This document shows positions 35,966-46,901 of a DNA stretch of 60,000 bases, piece after piece. Within the stretch, counting starts at the first letter, position 1; every line of letters starts with the position of its first letter. Both the position numbers and the translations under genes were made by a program. Location: positions 41,298,191-41,358,190 of the forward strand of contig NC_088302.1 of assembly GCF_032854445.1 (NCBI RefSeq). The letters run 5' to 3'. The DNA comes from Liolophura sinensis (lineage: Eukaryota; Mollusca; Polyplacophora; Chitonida; Chitonidae). The notes below the pieces were generated by a model. The model was not told the DNA's origin, did not search any database, and saw only the letters and a list, made by a program, of their open reading frames with translations.

Positions 35966-35992
35966 ATTTATGTATGTATTTATGTATGTATA
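35889..35992. repeat. (TG)n and (TATG)n microsatellite
   Basis: A TG run to about 35949, then TATG/TATT repeats. It produces two low-complexity open frames that are not genes. Confidence 0.95.
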
Positions 35993-35999
35993 CATGGGT

Positions 36000-36270
36000 C
36001 TTACGTTGTATTCAACAATGATTCAGCCGTATGACGAAGAGAAGTGATCCGGTGTGTACATATGCTATGTCTTCTTGTGGCAGAGTGAATCTATACCGCC
36101 TAAGCGCTTCCGTCACTAAAGTATCATGCCCAAGACACCTTACCCAGTCACATTACAGGACATACTGACACCGGGCAAACCATGTAGTCCTGTTCCCTTG
36201 CTCCAACTTCAATGTGCTGAGATCTAAGCGATTTAGCAACAAGTACCCGATCCCAACTCTCCAGACTTAT
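36000..36270 (-). repeat. Old copy of the second SINE family
   Basis: Diverged match to the intron-1 SINE of the peptide genes (shared ctaaagtatcatgcc, ccaagacacc and tgacaccgggc), same orientation, many changes. Confidence 0.65.
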
Positions 36271-36590
36271 ACTGGGCAGTCCTGACCTATAACCTGCTGG
36301 ACATCTCTGACATATAACAAGCTACAGATCTCTGATTAAACTTTTAGTCCCACATATATGTTATACTGGGCATCTATAAAATGCTTGATATCCCTGACCT
36401 ACTGGGCAACCCTGACCTACAACCTGCTGGACATCACTGATCTATAACCTATCGAACAACCCTGACTTAGAACCTGCTGGAAACCCATGACCTATAACCT
36501 ACCGGACAACCCTGACCTAGAACATGCTGGAAACCCATGACCTATAACCTACTGGACAACCCTGACCTATAATCTGCTGGACATAAGGTA
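36270..36590. repeat. Minisatellite with about 25-30 bp period
   Basis: Repeated variants of cctgacctataacctgctgg and acaaccctgacctagaac. The last copies (from 36410) are the most regular and show a roughly 54-bp higher-order alternation with ctggaaacccatgaccta. Confidence 0.75.
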
Positions 36591-37040
36591 AAGAGTTGCA
36601 GTGCTGTTAGCCGCAATTTATCAGACGTCACTGGTCTAGAATTACTCAAACGCTCTGTTGTCACATAAAAGCAATACAAGGTGACCAGGCCTCAGGGATG
36701 TTTAGTACACCAGCAGAATCCTGGATTGGACAGGAATATAATTTAAAAGTCTACAGCTTAAAACACACTACTAACAGTGTGATGGTCGGCAAATAGCCAT
36801 ACTATTACCGGTGAAATCCGAGCCTTTGAAAATTTACCTCAGTCAGGGTTTTATTCAAATCTACCCCCTAGCCAAATATTTCTGGTATCTTCGGCATGAC
36901 GTCACAGTGAGGAAACACAATATATAAACATATAAACAGATATAATGTTGCATAGACCCAAAGCAAACAATCAAGACCATCACATACAACCATCCAAAAG
37001 ACAAAACAAAGTAGTGGTGAGAATGATGGTGATTCCGCCA
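36591..37040. other. No feature seen upstream of the retroelement
   Basis: A 5' LTR would be expected here if the gypsy element were complete, but no copy of the 3' LTR-like sequence at 42737 is found. Confidence 0.35.
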
Positions 37041-37055
37041 CAGAGATAACTAGGC

Positions 37056-38180
37056 ATAACAGATACTGGCGTAACCATTCTTCTCCATCTCAACATTATG
37101 CAACAGAGACTCCACACCGATACAACCTTCACCGTAGACGTCAAAGACACGTTTCTATTCGAATGATGCGCACAATTACAGACGCCAGCCCAGGGGCGGT
37201 AGATATTTCAGCTCTAAAGTCCTAAACAACATTCATGACACTCACCGTTTCGGTTTCCGTTTCGGTGGATGTTACATTTGCACCCAAGAAGACCATTACC
37301 CAAGAGATTTCACCGACAACCCTAATCAACGATCGTACTCAGTACGGAGGTGGCCGCTGGAAAAGGAAACCCAGTTCCATCAAAGACGAAGAATGGTAGG
37401 AAAATCAATACTTGTACCCCCCATAATTGGAGGCCAGTGTGTGGTTTGTTTGCTGTACGGAAGTTCAGACATTTCAGTAGTAAATGAACAATTCTACTCA
37501 AGACTTTTTGCATCTCCGAAATGGGACACTAAAGCTTTCACTGCCACTTTTGTGACTGCCAACAACCACTAGTTTTATGCTTGAGGAGAAACGTTGTTGA
37601 ACTTCAAGCTGGGACCAATTGTTCCACACACAGTATACATTGTGAAAGGCCTTGCGGAAAAATGCATCTTAGGAACTGAATTTCTTGGATAGCATCGTAT
37701 CAATGTCAACTATGGGAAACGTACTGTGGAATTTGAGCGCGACAGTTCTTTGGCTAAAATTCTGCCTATTGTAAGTGATGTTAGAGAAGCTGCCATGTGC
37801 CGGGTCTCCTTCAGCCGAGATGTCACACTGAAACCAGGAGAACACCTGATAACACCTGTGAAAGTAGATGGCACGAGTTCATAGGTTTGCTACGACGCCA
37901 TATTGGATCTCAGTTGTGGTTTGTCAGAGAAGACCAACGTACTTATTGGTAACAGCTTAACAAGAGTTTGCAACAATAAGGCTATGCTGATCATGTTTAA
38001 TGTGTGAGAAACCAGCGTCTTTTTCGAAAGGTACAGGGATAGGTTGGGCCGAGAAAGTTGGCAACGTCTCACTTTGGAACCACTCATCTGTAACTGTTGA
38101 TCTTACGAGCCCTGCTAATGAGACACAACATTTGTGGGTGAACCGCATTAAGGTGAACAGAAAGTCACCGAACAGCTCCT
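37056..38180 (+). pseudogene. Retroelement protease region (broken)
   Basis: ITDTGVTILLHLNIMQ carries the aspartic protease DTG motif (37062-37070). Further on are GLAEKCILGTEFL and the linker SRDVTLKPGEHLITPVKVDG, typical of the protease-RT spacer in gypsy elements. In-frame stops at several places. Confidence 0.75.
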
Positions 38181-38209
38181 ATTCGAACTTTCCTGAGTGA
38201 ACGAACTTC

Positions 38210-39080
38210 AACCTTAACTCCTCCCAGAAACATCAGCTGAAAGGATTGCTAGGGGAGAATTCGAACATCTTTGGATCAAGTTCAAATTCTTTGAGACAAA
38301 TTAATTTTGTCCATCATAACATTCACACGGTTCATGCTCGCCCTATCTAGGAAGCTACATGCCGCACGTGGGCTCTTAAAGAAACAGCCCGAAACTACAT
38401 CAGAGACCTAGAAGAACAGGGTATAGTGGAAGCAAGTGATAATCTGTGGAGGTTTCCAATCCACACATTGTGAAGAAAAATGACGGTAAAGTTCAATTCT
38501 GCATAGACGTTTGCAAACAAAATGCGGTTGCCAAGAGAGATTGCTATCCGTTGCCACGTGTGGCCGAAACTTTGGATGCTTTGTCCAAGCCAGTATTTGT
38601 ACAACGCTGGATGTGGCTAGTGGCTACTGGCAGATTCCGTTTGATGCACAATCTAAACCGAAGACTGATTTCGCTGCCCCAAACGGAGGCCTGTATTACT
38701 TCCGCAAAATGGCATTTGGCTTAGTGAACGCACTGGCAACATTTAGCCATCTTATGGAACCCATTCTGCGAGGTATGCAAAAGCAAATATGCTTACTATA
38801 CTCGGATGACATTATAATCTTCTCCAAGAACTTCACTAACCACCTGATTGATCTACGTTGTGTTTTTGACCGATTGTGACAGGCAAACCTGAAACTTAAG
38901 TGAACAAAGTGCTATATTGCACAGGAGAAGGTTCTTTACCTTGGGCATCAGTGGAGTGGCTCCAGATAATGGTAAAACAGAAGCTTTTGCCAACTTCTAA
39001 ACCATTGTCACAACTGATAGTGAAAAAAATTCAGAACCCACCGTTGCATTCCCAGATTTCATCCATTTCAATTTTATACT
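38210..39080 (+). pseudogene. Retroelement reverse transcriptase (broken)
   Basis: Shows RNYIRDLEEQGIVEAS, then CYPLPRVAETLDALS, LDVASGYWQIPFDAQSKPKT, MAFGLVNALATFSHLME and the catalytic box LLYSDDIIIFS (YSDD at 38799-38810, a YxDD variant). The frame changes near 38455 and 38590, with stops near 38878. The last readable part, PTVAFPDFIHFNFIL, is the stretch just before RNase H and is cut by the insertion. Confidence 0.88.
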
Positions 39081-40880
39081 TGTAATAGGTCATGTAATAT
39101 TTTCCCGACTGTATGTACATGTAAATAGCATTTTGTTAATGCAGGGGAGAGCACTCAACAAATGGTGCGCTACCGTTCTCAAGTTGTTTCTCTTTTACTA
39201 TGTTTCTGTATTGGAGTTTCTGTGATCTTTTGTATTGGGGATAATTTTCTCTGAGGAGAAACAACCAGGTAACAAAAATTTCTGGTATTTTCATACGCAA
39301 ACAATGTTTTCGTGTCAACAACTTTCATGATAGTTAGTACAAGGAATATGTAATAACAAGTTTTTTCTAGTTATGGCTGAAAGTTAATCAAACATTGCTG
39401 ACGATATGTTGTCATGTGATCATGATTTCAAGCATTTTTGTTCAATGTTTTATAATCGACAGGGAAGCCAATAATGGTCTGCGTTCTATTTTTTGTGTGG
39501 ATATTTTCTATCTGAAATGATGACGATGGGAGTAATTGAAAGTTCGGATAGAATAACCCTTAGCGTTAGACTTGTTCTTCTGTAATTTTCGAAACGCTTT
39601 TCGAGCATGTTCCCTATGAGTACAAGTAAAAAAATCAGCATGGAACAGTGTAACTGAGCTAAACGGTTGGAACTAGATTCTTCTACTGTTATGTTGTCCA
39701 TCTTGTGACACACCCTCCAATTCTTTGACATGTAACGGTGTCAGCAATTAAGAATTATATCTGTATTGCTCGCATAAATAATCAGGTTATGGAATGTGAC
39801 CAGTTAACACCTGTTATATCATTGCTACCATACTTGTTCGGGATTTACTCATTTAAAGGTTGTGTATGTGGCATACACAGCGCATGAGAGCTGACTTCTG
39901 TGTGGACGAGCACATGATGTGGTCTGCTGAGCTGAAGAATGTGGTGAAAATTCCGAGTTAGTACAATTCGGTGTACAATAGTACAGGTTTGTACATTTCA
40001 TTGGTATAAACTGGGCATGTAAAGGCTTATAGGTCAGACAATTCTTGTTGTCACATATTTTGAGATTGTTAGATGTAACTGACATTGGGTGTTGTATGTA
40101 TAATGTCATTGGAGAGAGCAGATTATTCGTGACTGTTGTGTGTAATTGCATGCTATAGTACATATATTCTGTGTGGCAGATAGTAATTTAGCGCATGTAG
40201 GGTAGTTATGACCAGAGGCATATGTAAAACTTGTGTATGTTTATGTCTAGTGATGTTACGATTATGTCTATGTTGTGAGAAATGTAAAGATACTTGTAAC
40301 ATATGCATGGTAATATCAAGGTCATACATGTGGTATAAGAGCACATTAGATTGTGAAATCTTATGCAGCTTATCTTATCATGTCAGGACATGACCATTAA
40401 AGTATGCTGCGTGTGATAGCAGTAATTATTAAGCAGATAGCAGAATTGTTCTAGTCCACCAAGGGATTTTGACTAGTGAGGACAGGTTACTATGTGTGGT
40501 TTTAAACACCTTCATTAATCCTAATATTGTACCATATGTGTTTATGGCCAAGATATGAGAGTTGCTAATGGTTACAAATAGTGTAGGAGGTATTAATAGC
40601 CATAGCTATATTGTATTAAAATCAGATCAAGGTTGCCATTGTCGACATACTTTATCTGAATACATGTGAAAGGGCTTATGGTAACAAGGTTATATGATTG
40701 TTTGAATGATGTCAAGGTTACATGTACCTGTAAGCTAACTGTATTGGTTTATATGTTGCAGAGCTCTTCCCTGGTTATTTTTGGACATTGAGATAAACTT
40801 TGAACGTGTAATGCAGTCTTTAAGGACCAGTTGTTCTTAGCCAATTCTAATTCCGGGCTCCGCGCCATTCCTATCGTTAC
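39081..40880. mobile_element. Unclassified 1.8-kb insertion inside the retroelement
   Basis: It interrupts the junction between FIL and the DAS that opens the RNase H domain. It starts tgtaatagg and ends ...cgttaca, a TG...CA pattern with short inverted ends (tgtaa/ttaca), which would suit a solo LTR, but I see no convincing target duplication and the exact ends are uncertain by a few bases. It has no coding frame of note. Over 1 kb is long for an LTR in such elements, so a non-autonomous transposon is equally possible. Confidence 0.5.
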
Positions 40881-40881
40881 A

Positions 40882-41150
40882 TAATGATGCAAGCTAAAGC
40901 CGTTGGAACTGTACTTGCACAAATACAGAATGGCACCGAGCATGTCACAGCATATACCTCAATGACCATCAATAGAGCAGAACGCAACTACGCTACCATA
41001 CAACGCGAATGTCCTTCCATGATATGGGCTTGCAGAGCGTTGAAACCTTACCTGTATGGACGCCAGTTTCTTCTCGTCACGGATCATAAGTCTCTTGTCT
41101 ATCTCCATAACTATAAAAGCCAGATTTCCAAACTTACCAGATGAAGTTTG
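40882..41150 (+). pseudogene. Retroelement RNase H domain (broken)
   Basis: AVGTVLAQIQNGTEHVTAYT, then NRAERNYATIQRECPSMIWA and PYLYGRQFLLVTDHKSLVYL are classic gypsy RNase H motifs. The leading DAS is one base out of frame. Confidence 0.88.
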
Positions 41151-41479
41151 GAAATGGAGGAATATCAGTATGATACGCATGTCATCCAGCATTTCCATGC
41201 AACCGGAAACTTGAAACAAACCGGAAACATTACCCAAACCGGAATATTTAGTCTCGAGCGTTTCCGAAAGTAACTGCTACTTTATAACACCACTAAGTCA
41301 CAGAGTGATGGACGCAGCCCACCAGGAAGACAGTATCGGCAAGAAAGATAAAATATTCTTCGCCAGATTTCATAACCTACTGGAAACGGCTTTACCACTT
41401 TTGTCTAGTTCCGAATGGTGTTCTGTACAAGAGAGATACAGAATATTCCCTAATGAACAGAGAATGGCTCGTAGTCGTA

Positions 41480-42250
41480 CCTAACAGCCTGAAAATGTTT
41501 TGGCTGCTGCCCATGACAACCCAACTTCTGGACACTTAGGACAGAAGAAAACAAAAAGCAGTATTCGTCATCGCTTCTTTTGGCCTTGATGGAGAAACGA
41601 TGCCAAAGCATATTGCAATAAGTATAAGCACTGTGCCTTAAGGCAGGCTCCCACGTCCAAGGTCCACTTCAAACATGTCAACGTGGGAAGAAGTATATCC
41701 TTGTCCTGATGTGCAATTTCACAAAGTATCTGGAAGCATACGCCTTACCAAATCAAGAGGCTACTACAGTCGCCGATTGCCTGATGAAAAGGTTTATCCC
41801 TCACTTTAGCATCCCGGAAATTCTCCACAGTGACCAAGGAGCTAACCTCACTTCCAAACTACAACGTTATGCAACTTGCTGCAGATCAAGAAGACAGATT
41901 CTGTTCCATACACGCCACGTTGCAGTGAACATGTAGGGCGTTCCAACAAAGAGTTAGAAGAATCTTTGGCAGTGACTACAAAACAGTGCTCTGCTGGAAA
42001 TGTGAAGTCTTGGGACAGATACCTATCTTTGGTTACCATGGCCTACAACACTTCTCAACATTTCGAGAAGTATATTAACAGGTAATAGAGTATATCTTGC
42101 CCGTCATGTGTTCAGGCAAGGAGAGAACAAGAAGTACCACCGTATGACGTCATCAAGGTGATTGGACCAATCAGCTATGAAATACGATGCCATGAGACCA
42201 ATCATAGTACAGCTGCGAACTCCAGTAACTAGAAGCCAGTCTACATCAAA
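41480..42250 (+). pseudogene. Retroelement integrase (broken)
   Basis: The zinc-binding part reads AHDNPTSGHLGQKKTKSSI, then CNKYKHCALRQAPT (HHCC). The core includes TKYLEAYALPNQEATTVAD, FSIPEILHSDQGANLTSKL (second catalytic Asp) and HVGRSNKELEESLAVTT. There are several stops and frame changes. Confidence 0.85.
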
Positions 42251-42424
42251 ACAGACCATCAGAAATCCACCACACCACTAAAAACTTGTTCTAGTCCAGA
42301 ATGTGAGCCCCCAAAGCCACGGAAAACTTTGGGGAGAGCTGCCCAAAGCCACGGAAAACTTTTGAGAGAGCTGCTTTACGCGGGGGACACACCCAAAAAC
42401 AAGTAAAAGGAAGGGTGGCGGGGG

Positions 42425-42440
42425 TTTGGGGGGGGGAGTA
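42425..42440. repeat. Poly-G tract
   Basis: ggtttgggggggggag, a G-rich stretch in the 3' part of the retroelement. Confidence 0.7.
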
Positions 42441-42736
42441 TGCAAAGATCCCCTCGTATTCCCAAACCTGTTGTTCGATATGATCCACCATAATTCACGC
42501 TATTGTCACACAAAGGAGAGGGTTATTTACATCAGTAAACATTTCAGAACATCTGCCATAGATGATGTTATGTTTTTTGGTTTTCACGAGTTAGTAAGTT
42601 TAAATTTTTTTGCTTTATGTTAAACTTGGTAAGGATAAAATATCTGTATGAATAACATGTTTTCATTATGTACCATTTTGATTGTTTCAGAAAATGAGTG
42701 TCAGGAGACATTCGTCGTGAAAAGGAGGGACGAATG

Positions 42737-42930
42737 TAGTAAATGTATCAGTTTGTGCAATGACGTTACATAAGGCATGTAGGAAATGCGGAGTCGAAGT
42801 GGGGACACTGGACCGAAAGCATCTATAATCATGCACGTAGATGTACCTTGTTACCACAATAAAACCAATATTGTACACAAAGCTTATGTCGCTTCCTTCC
42901 CGACCTGCATGATCACCGAGCTGTCACAAA
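42737..42930 (+). mobile_element. Possible 3' LTR of the gypsy element
   Basis: It starts tgtagtaaatg right after a polypurine stretch. It holds AATAAA in cacaataaaaccaat near 42860 and could end at ...gctgtcaca near 42930. About 195 bp would suit short-LTR gypsy elements. With no 5' partner this stays tentative. Confidence 0.35.
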
Positions 42931-44750
42931 TCTTGTATTCAGTTTGTACATTAATCTGGACGAAAATCGCATGCAACTGGAATGGATAACTACAATATAC
43001 GGTTTAATGCTTCTAATTAAAACCTATACATGATATTATTGAAGATCACATAATCTATTTTGATTTTTAGCTCCAACAATCAGCAACTTGAGAGGCATAG
43101 CTAGTGCTTTTGCTGTTCTGATTGTTCTTGGCGATGGTGTAGGTTCTTTTTCGTTTTTCAGCGTGAGTTACACTTTTGGAAATGCACATAGGAATTTTTT
43201 ACTTTTTTCTATTTTGCACCTGTCCGTGTAACTCGCCATTCCGGAGTAACACGGTTACCACTTAACCGACGCAATATATTTTATCTTCATGTGTGCGTCT
43301 ATCTTTATCCTGTTATTTGTAATTCCTTAAAATTCTGTACAACATTAATTAGCATTTCCATGAGCCTAGCCTACCTTTGAAATCGATAAATAGGTTATGG
43401 ATGCAGGTAAATGAGTGTTCATTACTGAAGAAATTTTTAGTCCCGAAGCTGCACCCATGCTCTGTTGAGTCCCTAATCTGTGTATCGTCCCATTTCGTCT
43501 ACGTTTTCCGCCACTACGCCTGTACCGGGTGTACAATTCAGGAAATACCAAGTATCCTTCGCAGGGTGTCGTGATTTGTGAGGCAATATCAGGTAGTATA
43601 TCAGCCTTTTATCTCCACCAGAAGTAGGGTGTGTTACTCACTGAGAGAATCTGTTTTATTACCACAGGGAAGCATGATAATCCCGCTTGACTGAACATCG
43701 TGTTACGTTTTCAGAAATTCAGCCAGTGGTTTAACGTAAGAGTCCCGTGAGTGATCCAAACTGAGGTGCCCTTTGCCAAGGGGAACAGGATGTTACCCTA
43801 ACGGTGATAATACTAACGAGACGCATGACTACCCCACGGCAATACTATCCCGGGCGTCACACGAAAGGACACCTGTTAAGTTATCTCACTCCAGAGAAGC
43901 CTGGATGAACCAATCAGCACGGGTCCCATTCTTATCAGGTCGGGGCTTTCCATGTGAATGGTTTTACACGGGGTTATTCCAAATACATTTATCCATATGA
44001 CAGGTACTTAATGGTCAGCCGAGGACGACTGTCCTTAAATATTCCAGGTACACACGAATTTAAATACAGGTACGAATGACGAACAGCTATTGACTGAAAG
44101 TAACCTTAGAAAAGGCCGCATATATAGCAGCTACAAACAGCAACAGTAGTTATAACAAATGTAACAAACTTACAACCTACATGTGCAAGTAAAGTATGTC
44201 GTAATGGAAAACTAGGTAAAGATACTCTCAAAGGCTCAGTGTAGCCAACAATGGTTCATTTATTGCGCATGACCATGAATAAGTTGTCCTTAATACAATC
44301 AATTCTCTGTTCTAATTTCAATGTACTTGAAGCAGAGAGTCCTTCTTCCATACAATATTTCACGGGAGCAAATCGTGCTTCAGACGCTCGCATTTTATTT
44401 CCTAAGCATATTCCCAGTCTTGGACAGGAAATATTTAAGTTTCCCCGCTCTCGTTGTTCGTGGGGCATTGGTGACAATAAAAAGCTAAGGGCGCTCGAAT
44501 GGCCCTGTACATTGAAGACATTCACAGGCAACTCGCCTTCCACCAGAAAATGTGAAGAAAATAATGCGCATATCATCTGTTCACAAGTGTGAAACTTGTC
44601 TATAACTTATAGGGTATCTTAAACACTCTAATTCCTCCACGCATAAAACTGATAGCCTTAATTAAAGTGAAAAACTGCCCAGTGTGGAATTACATGAACA
44701 ACAATCAAACAAATAAATATATTTATCTCTCACTAAAAGGGTTTTCCTAA
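42931..44750. other. No gene recognised
   Basis: Several short open frames occur on both strands (43773-44000; 44251-44592 and its antisense 44256-44576), but none shows splice borders, similarity to the other genes here or a known motif. Confidence 0.4.
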
Positions 44751-44757
44751 ATGTCTT

Positions 44758-44851
44758 GTCGGTTTCCTTCCATCAGTATGCGGCCACCTTCGTATCAGTG
44801 AAATGTTCTTGGGAAAGGCGTAAAACTTCAGTCAAATAAATAAATAAATTA
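44758..44851 (+). repeat. SINE tail fragment
   Basis: cgtatcagtgaaatgttctt, then gggaaaggcgtaaaacttcagtcaaataaataaataa, a degraded copy of the common tail. Confidence 0.6.
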
Positions 44852-45171
44852 TCACAGCGTGAATCTGAACAATACAATAGAAAAGGGAGGTAATCGTCTT
44901 AATCTACAAAACTAGTCCTTCACTGTATTCAGGCTCAGATAATGCTGATGGTTAGGGCCTTTAAATTGATAGAAACAAATTACACAAAAAAATATTGATA
45001 TAATTATGAACTAATATTTTAGTAACTCAGGTAAAATGTAAAACAGCCTTTGACTGGTCGTACAGCTGTTCGGAGTGTTTCTGTCATTCTACTACGATAA
45101 ACCAAGATAATGGAAAATGAATGTGTATTTCAATGATTGGCCGTGCTGGTCAGAACTAATATGTCTGATTT

Positions 45172-45320
45172 ATTTATTTAATTAATGTTTTACGCCGTAC
45201 TCAAGAATATTTTACTTATACGACGACGGCCAGCATTATGGTGGGTGGAAACCGGGCAGAGCCCGGGGGAAACCCACGACCATCCACAGGCAGCTGACAG
45301 ATCTTCCCACGTATGACTAA
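45172..45320 (-). repeat. SINE, well preserved body
   Basis: Reverse orientation: ttttacgccgtactcaagaa, then tatacgacgacggccagcat, then gtggaaaccgggcagagccc. It is one of the least degraded copies in the window. Confidence 0.75.
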
Positions 45321-45420
45321 TATCTCTGATGGCATACCACCAGTCATATAACGTTAAATGAGGCAAGTTTAGGAAATTCACTGAATACCTTTTAAATTTA
45401 CTGATTAATTTATTAAATTA

Positions 45421-46140
45421 ATTGTATCGTTTTCGGGTGTTTTTATCCTACATATAATTACCGGTAATTTAAATTCAAGTAGGCCCACTGTATAAGTTAC
45501 TATAGGTTAATATAGGTTACTGGTCTGCCGAGGACAATGGCTTATATTAGCAACTACCGGTTTAAATGGATATAACGAGGTGAGGACTATATAGGCAATA
45601 TATAGGTTATTATCAATAGATACTTTGTTTCTGAATTATTTGTGTTGGTTTCTGTTGACCTTCACAGAACAGTTTCCGTAAATGTAAAAGGTAAAATTTG
45701 GAATTTATGTTTCCTTTTTTCGCTCTTTATAAAACACAGTTCAGCAACAGTTGCGGCAAAAGGACTGATACAGACTTACATCTTTATAAGTCTAATCCAA
45801 TAATGACATCGACAAGATATCTGCATGTTTGGCCGCAATCATTCTCGGAGCTTAAATACTGTTAAAGACACCCACCAGCCGATTATTAATAATGACGAAG
45901 AAAAGAAGACAAAAGCAAGGAACTGAAAAAAACGATTGAAATCCAGAAGTTATATTGTTTAAAATTTCAAATTTCATTAACTAATAACTTGTCTTCTTGA
46001 ACTGATAGATGGTCGTTACATGCATTAAATCGGCCCGAGGGTCTACAGCAAGTCTACATACGATTCATTCTTGTGTTGTATTCGACAAATACTAAAAGAT
46101 GTTTTTCTATCGCTAGGCACCCATTATATACATGTACATG
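45421..46140. other. No gene recognised
   Basis: AT-rich sequence with short duplicated words (ataggttactataggtta at 45500). No coding signal. Confidence 0.4.
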
Positions 46141-46162
46141 TGCTGGTTTTTCTAGGTCAGGG

Positions 46163-46166
<4 letters not shown>

Positions 46167-46224
<58 letters not shown>
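46167..46224. repeat. (AT)n microsatellite
   Basis: A long AT dinucleotide run about 0.7 kb upstream of the MACPF gene start codon. Confidence 0.95.
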
Positions 46225-46228
<4 letters not shown>

Positions 46229-46901
46229 AGAGCACGACAACTTTCTGGTTCATCCACAGGGCAGCTTAGTATAATTATAACTAAGCAAAGAGGGGCTTTG
46301 CTTTTGCCGGACTTCGCTAAATATTTAGAAAGTCCGTATATCGTCCTGAACGTCCACCTTAAACGCACGTGTTTCAGATCACCCAGTCAAAAGACTAACC
46401 CAAATGTCGCGCACAGACCGTCATTCACAGACCAATGCTTCTTTGTGGCGACTTTCTTTACAAGCATCATCAATGTATGGCAGACGACCTAGATTGGTTT
46501 GTGCGCTTTCATCGAGTCGTCAGTCCTCCGTTACATGTCTGATTGTCATGGAGAGTTCGTCGTCATGTAGAGAACAGGTCAAGTGGCAAGAGACAAACAC
46601 AGCTTACAAACGATTGGTCGGGAGACTCAGCCAGTGGACAAGTTAGATATCTGTCTTCTCCGAATTCATTGGTTCATGTAGACGTGACACGTTATTTTTT
46701 TAAAGACGTGAAGAAAAACTGTAAACATGTTATCAAATATAGTAAATATTTGGTCACCAAGTTCTTCTTGGTGTTTTGTGATTCCTTTTATTCGGTTCAT
46801 TCACAAAAATTCACCATGCATGACAACCTAAGGGTACAAATATCGAAGTTGTGGTTCGTTTTTCAGTTACCTAACCAAGGACTTCGAGAATATCCACAAC
46901 G
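46225..46901 (+). promoter_or_regulatory. Probable 5' region of the MACPF gene
   Basis: It lies directly upstream of the signal-peptide exon. I see no clear TATA box at a fixed distance. The ORFs over 46404-46905 end at or before the start codon and show no motif, so I treat the region as promoter plus 5' UTR. Confidence 0.35.

Larger units (their letters stand above)
37040..42735 (+). mobile_element. Decayed Ty3/gypsy-type retroelement
   Basis: Pol modules occur in the order protease, RT, RNase H, integrase, all with stops and frameshifts. The order with integrase last is that of Ty3/gypsy elements. No gag or 5' LTR is seen, so it is 5'-truncated or too decayed. The polypurine stretch aaaaggagggacga before 42737 is a plausible end of the internal region. 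An unrelated block (about 39081-40880) splits it. Confidence 0.85.

Noticed and set aside
35729-36047. ORFs with long Val/Cys or Tyr runs
   Set aside because: Generated by the (TG)n/(TATG)n microsatellite.
44251-44592. 113-codon ORF and its 106-codon antisense ORF
   Set aside because: Mutually overlapping, no motif, no splice borders, no repeat or gene similarity seen.
46054-46492. ORFs with Ile/Tyr runs on both strands
   Set aside because: Generated by the (AT)n microsatellite.
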